Positions 63,353 through 64,000 of a DNA stretch of 64,000 nucleotides are shown piece by piece. Source of the stretch: Rhizobium sp. Leaf453 (GTDB lineage: Bacteria > Pseudomonadota > Alphaproteobacteria > Rhizobiales > Rhizobiaceae); NCBI RefSeq assembly GCF_001425605.1, contig NZ_LMRG01000005.1, positions 62,001 to 126,000 of the forward strand, in the 5' to 3' direction. The notes beneath the pieces are model-generated. The model saw only the letters and a program-made list of their open reading frames with translations. It did not search any database and was not told where the DNA came from. A program made the translations under genes and the position numbers. Each line of letters opens with the position of its first letter. Position 1 is the stretch's first letter.

Positions 63353-64000
63353 CGTTTTCCCGTTTCCTGAAGTTGGTCATCAAGGCTCCCGTCCTGGCTG
63401 TCGGATGTGCGATCGTCGGCGTGCTGTTTTCTGCGCTGCTGCTGTTGACGACCTTTCTCATCCATCTGATTGGTGGGCTTGAACATGGGCAGATCAGCCA
63501 GCTCGTTCAGGTCATCGCCAAACATCTGCCGCTGGTGTTTGCTGTGGGTGGTTCCCTCTCGGCATTCATGACGGACGTTCCCATCTCCTCCGTGTTCGGC
63601 TCTGCCCGTTGGGCGACGGGCAGGGAGCTGCAGAAGCTTTCCACAACAGATGATGGCCTGCTGATCGGTCGCGATCCGGAGACTGACGCGTTGCTGCGCT
63701 ATGACGGGCCTGCCCATCTGCTAACCATGGCGCCGACACGAACCGGCAAGGGTGTTGGCGTCATCATTCCCAATCTGCTGACAGCCGAGCGTTCGGTGAT
63801 CTGCGTCGATCCAAAAGGAGAAAACGCCAGGATCAACGGTCGCGCCCGTGAACAATTCGGGCCGGTTCATATCCTCGATCCATCCGGCGTCACGGGCGAA
63901 CATTCTTTGTCCTTCCAATCCCCTCGATATGCTCGATCCCGACGAGCTCGATATGGCGGAAGATGCCAATACGCTGGCTGACGCCCTGGTGTTCGATGTG
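63349..64000 (+). CDS. traG: Type IV coupling protein TraG (VirD4 family), 5' part, frame broken
   Basis: Starts ATG 63349, overlapping the traD stop (ATGA). Two N-terminal TM helices (about 12-36 and 57-72), then SSVFGSARWATGRELQ, Walker A APTRTGKGVGV and LLTAERSVICVDPKGENARI. After HILDPSGVTGE the frame goes wrong at about 63915: an extra C turns the expected FNPLDMLDPD into FQSPRYA. In the other frame the sequence reads NPLDMLDPDELDMAEDANTL to the window edge, matching the family. The gene continues beyond 64000. TraG links the relaxosome to the type IV secretion channel. Confidence 0.8.

Noticed and set aside
62797-63717. 306-residue minus-strand frame over traD and the start of traG
   Set aside because: Overlaps two recognisable transfer genes in the opposite sense; shadow.

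Overview
The window looks like part of a conjugative plasmid of a Rhizobiaceae-type alphaproteobacterium (Rhizobium, Sinorhizobium, Agrobacterium or a relative). The evidence is a Ti-type relaxase gene (traA), an origin of transfer next to it, a traD-like gene and the start of traG/virD4 at the right end; a protein of the plasmid pRiA4b ORF-3 family; a BA14K-type protein; FixJ-like regulators; and the GC-rich codon use of the group. No replication (repABC) genes, rRNA, intact tRNA or CRISPR array were seen.

Left part (1-8400): mostly poorly characterised genes. In order there are an exported protein cut by the window edge, an NlpC/P60- or CHAP-like amidase, a hipA remnant, a class III cyclase-like protein, a possible two-gene toxin/antitoxin-like pair (DUF3990-like plus a small partner), a one-helix membrane protein, a GH75 chitosanase-like secreted enzyme, a lipoprotein, an XRE regulator, and two IS3-family fragments.

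8401-18884 (minus strand): a tight operon of eight genes, six of the seven junctions being 4-nt overlaps or gaps of a few bases. It encodes an alpha/beta hydrolase, an acetoacetate-decarboxylase-like protein, three small membrane proteins, a patatin-like lipase, a membrane-bound calcineurin-type phosphoesterase and a cholesterol-oxidase-like GMC oxidoreductase. A 701-aa membrane protein lies just upstream. It looks like an envelope or lipid/sterol-processing system and is the best candidate here for an undescribed pathway.

19026-35883: another alpha/beta hydrolase, uncharacterised membrane and secreted proteins, an IS66 scrap, an MscS channel whose signal-peptide frame is broken at an A7 run, a soluble histidine kinase, an Rrf2 regulator with a striking palindrome over its start codon, a FixJ-like regulator, a run of stress-type genes (hydrolase, NmrA-like, cupin, CBS, cyclic-nucleotide-gated MscS), a broken GST, and a PAS kinase with its single-domain receiver.

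36136-53257: small metabolic and detoxification units, most with a LysR, AraC or TetR regulator beside them. They include an MBL hydrolase, HD protein, SDR, DJ-1 protein, several alpha/beta hydrolases, a broken amidase, an exported cyclophilin-like/DUF4405/cytochrome P460 operon and an MFS exporter. Two of these genes carry single-base lesions.

53290-64000: plasmid backbone. It holds small conserved plasmid genes, a tandem pair of SRAP (YedK/HMCES) proteins of which one has lost every catalytic residue, a BA14K protein, and the transfer region traA-oriT-traD-traG. A lux-box-like perfect palindrome sits between oriT and traD. traG appears frameshifted and continues past the window.
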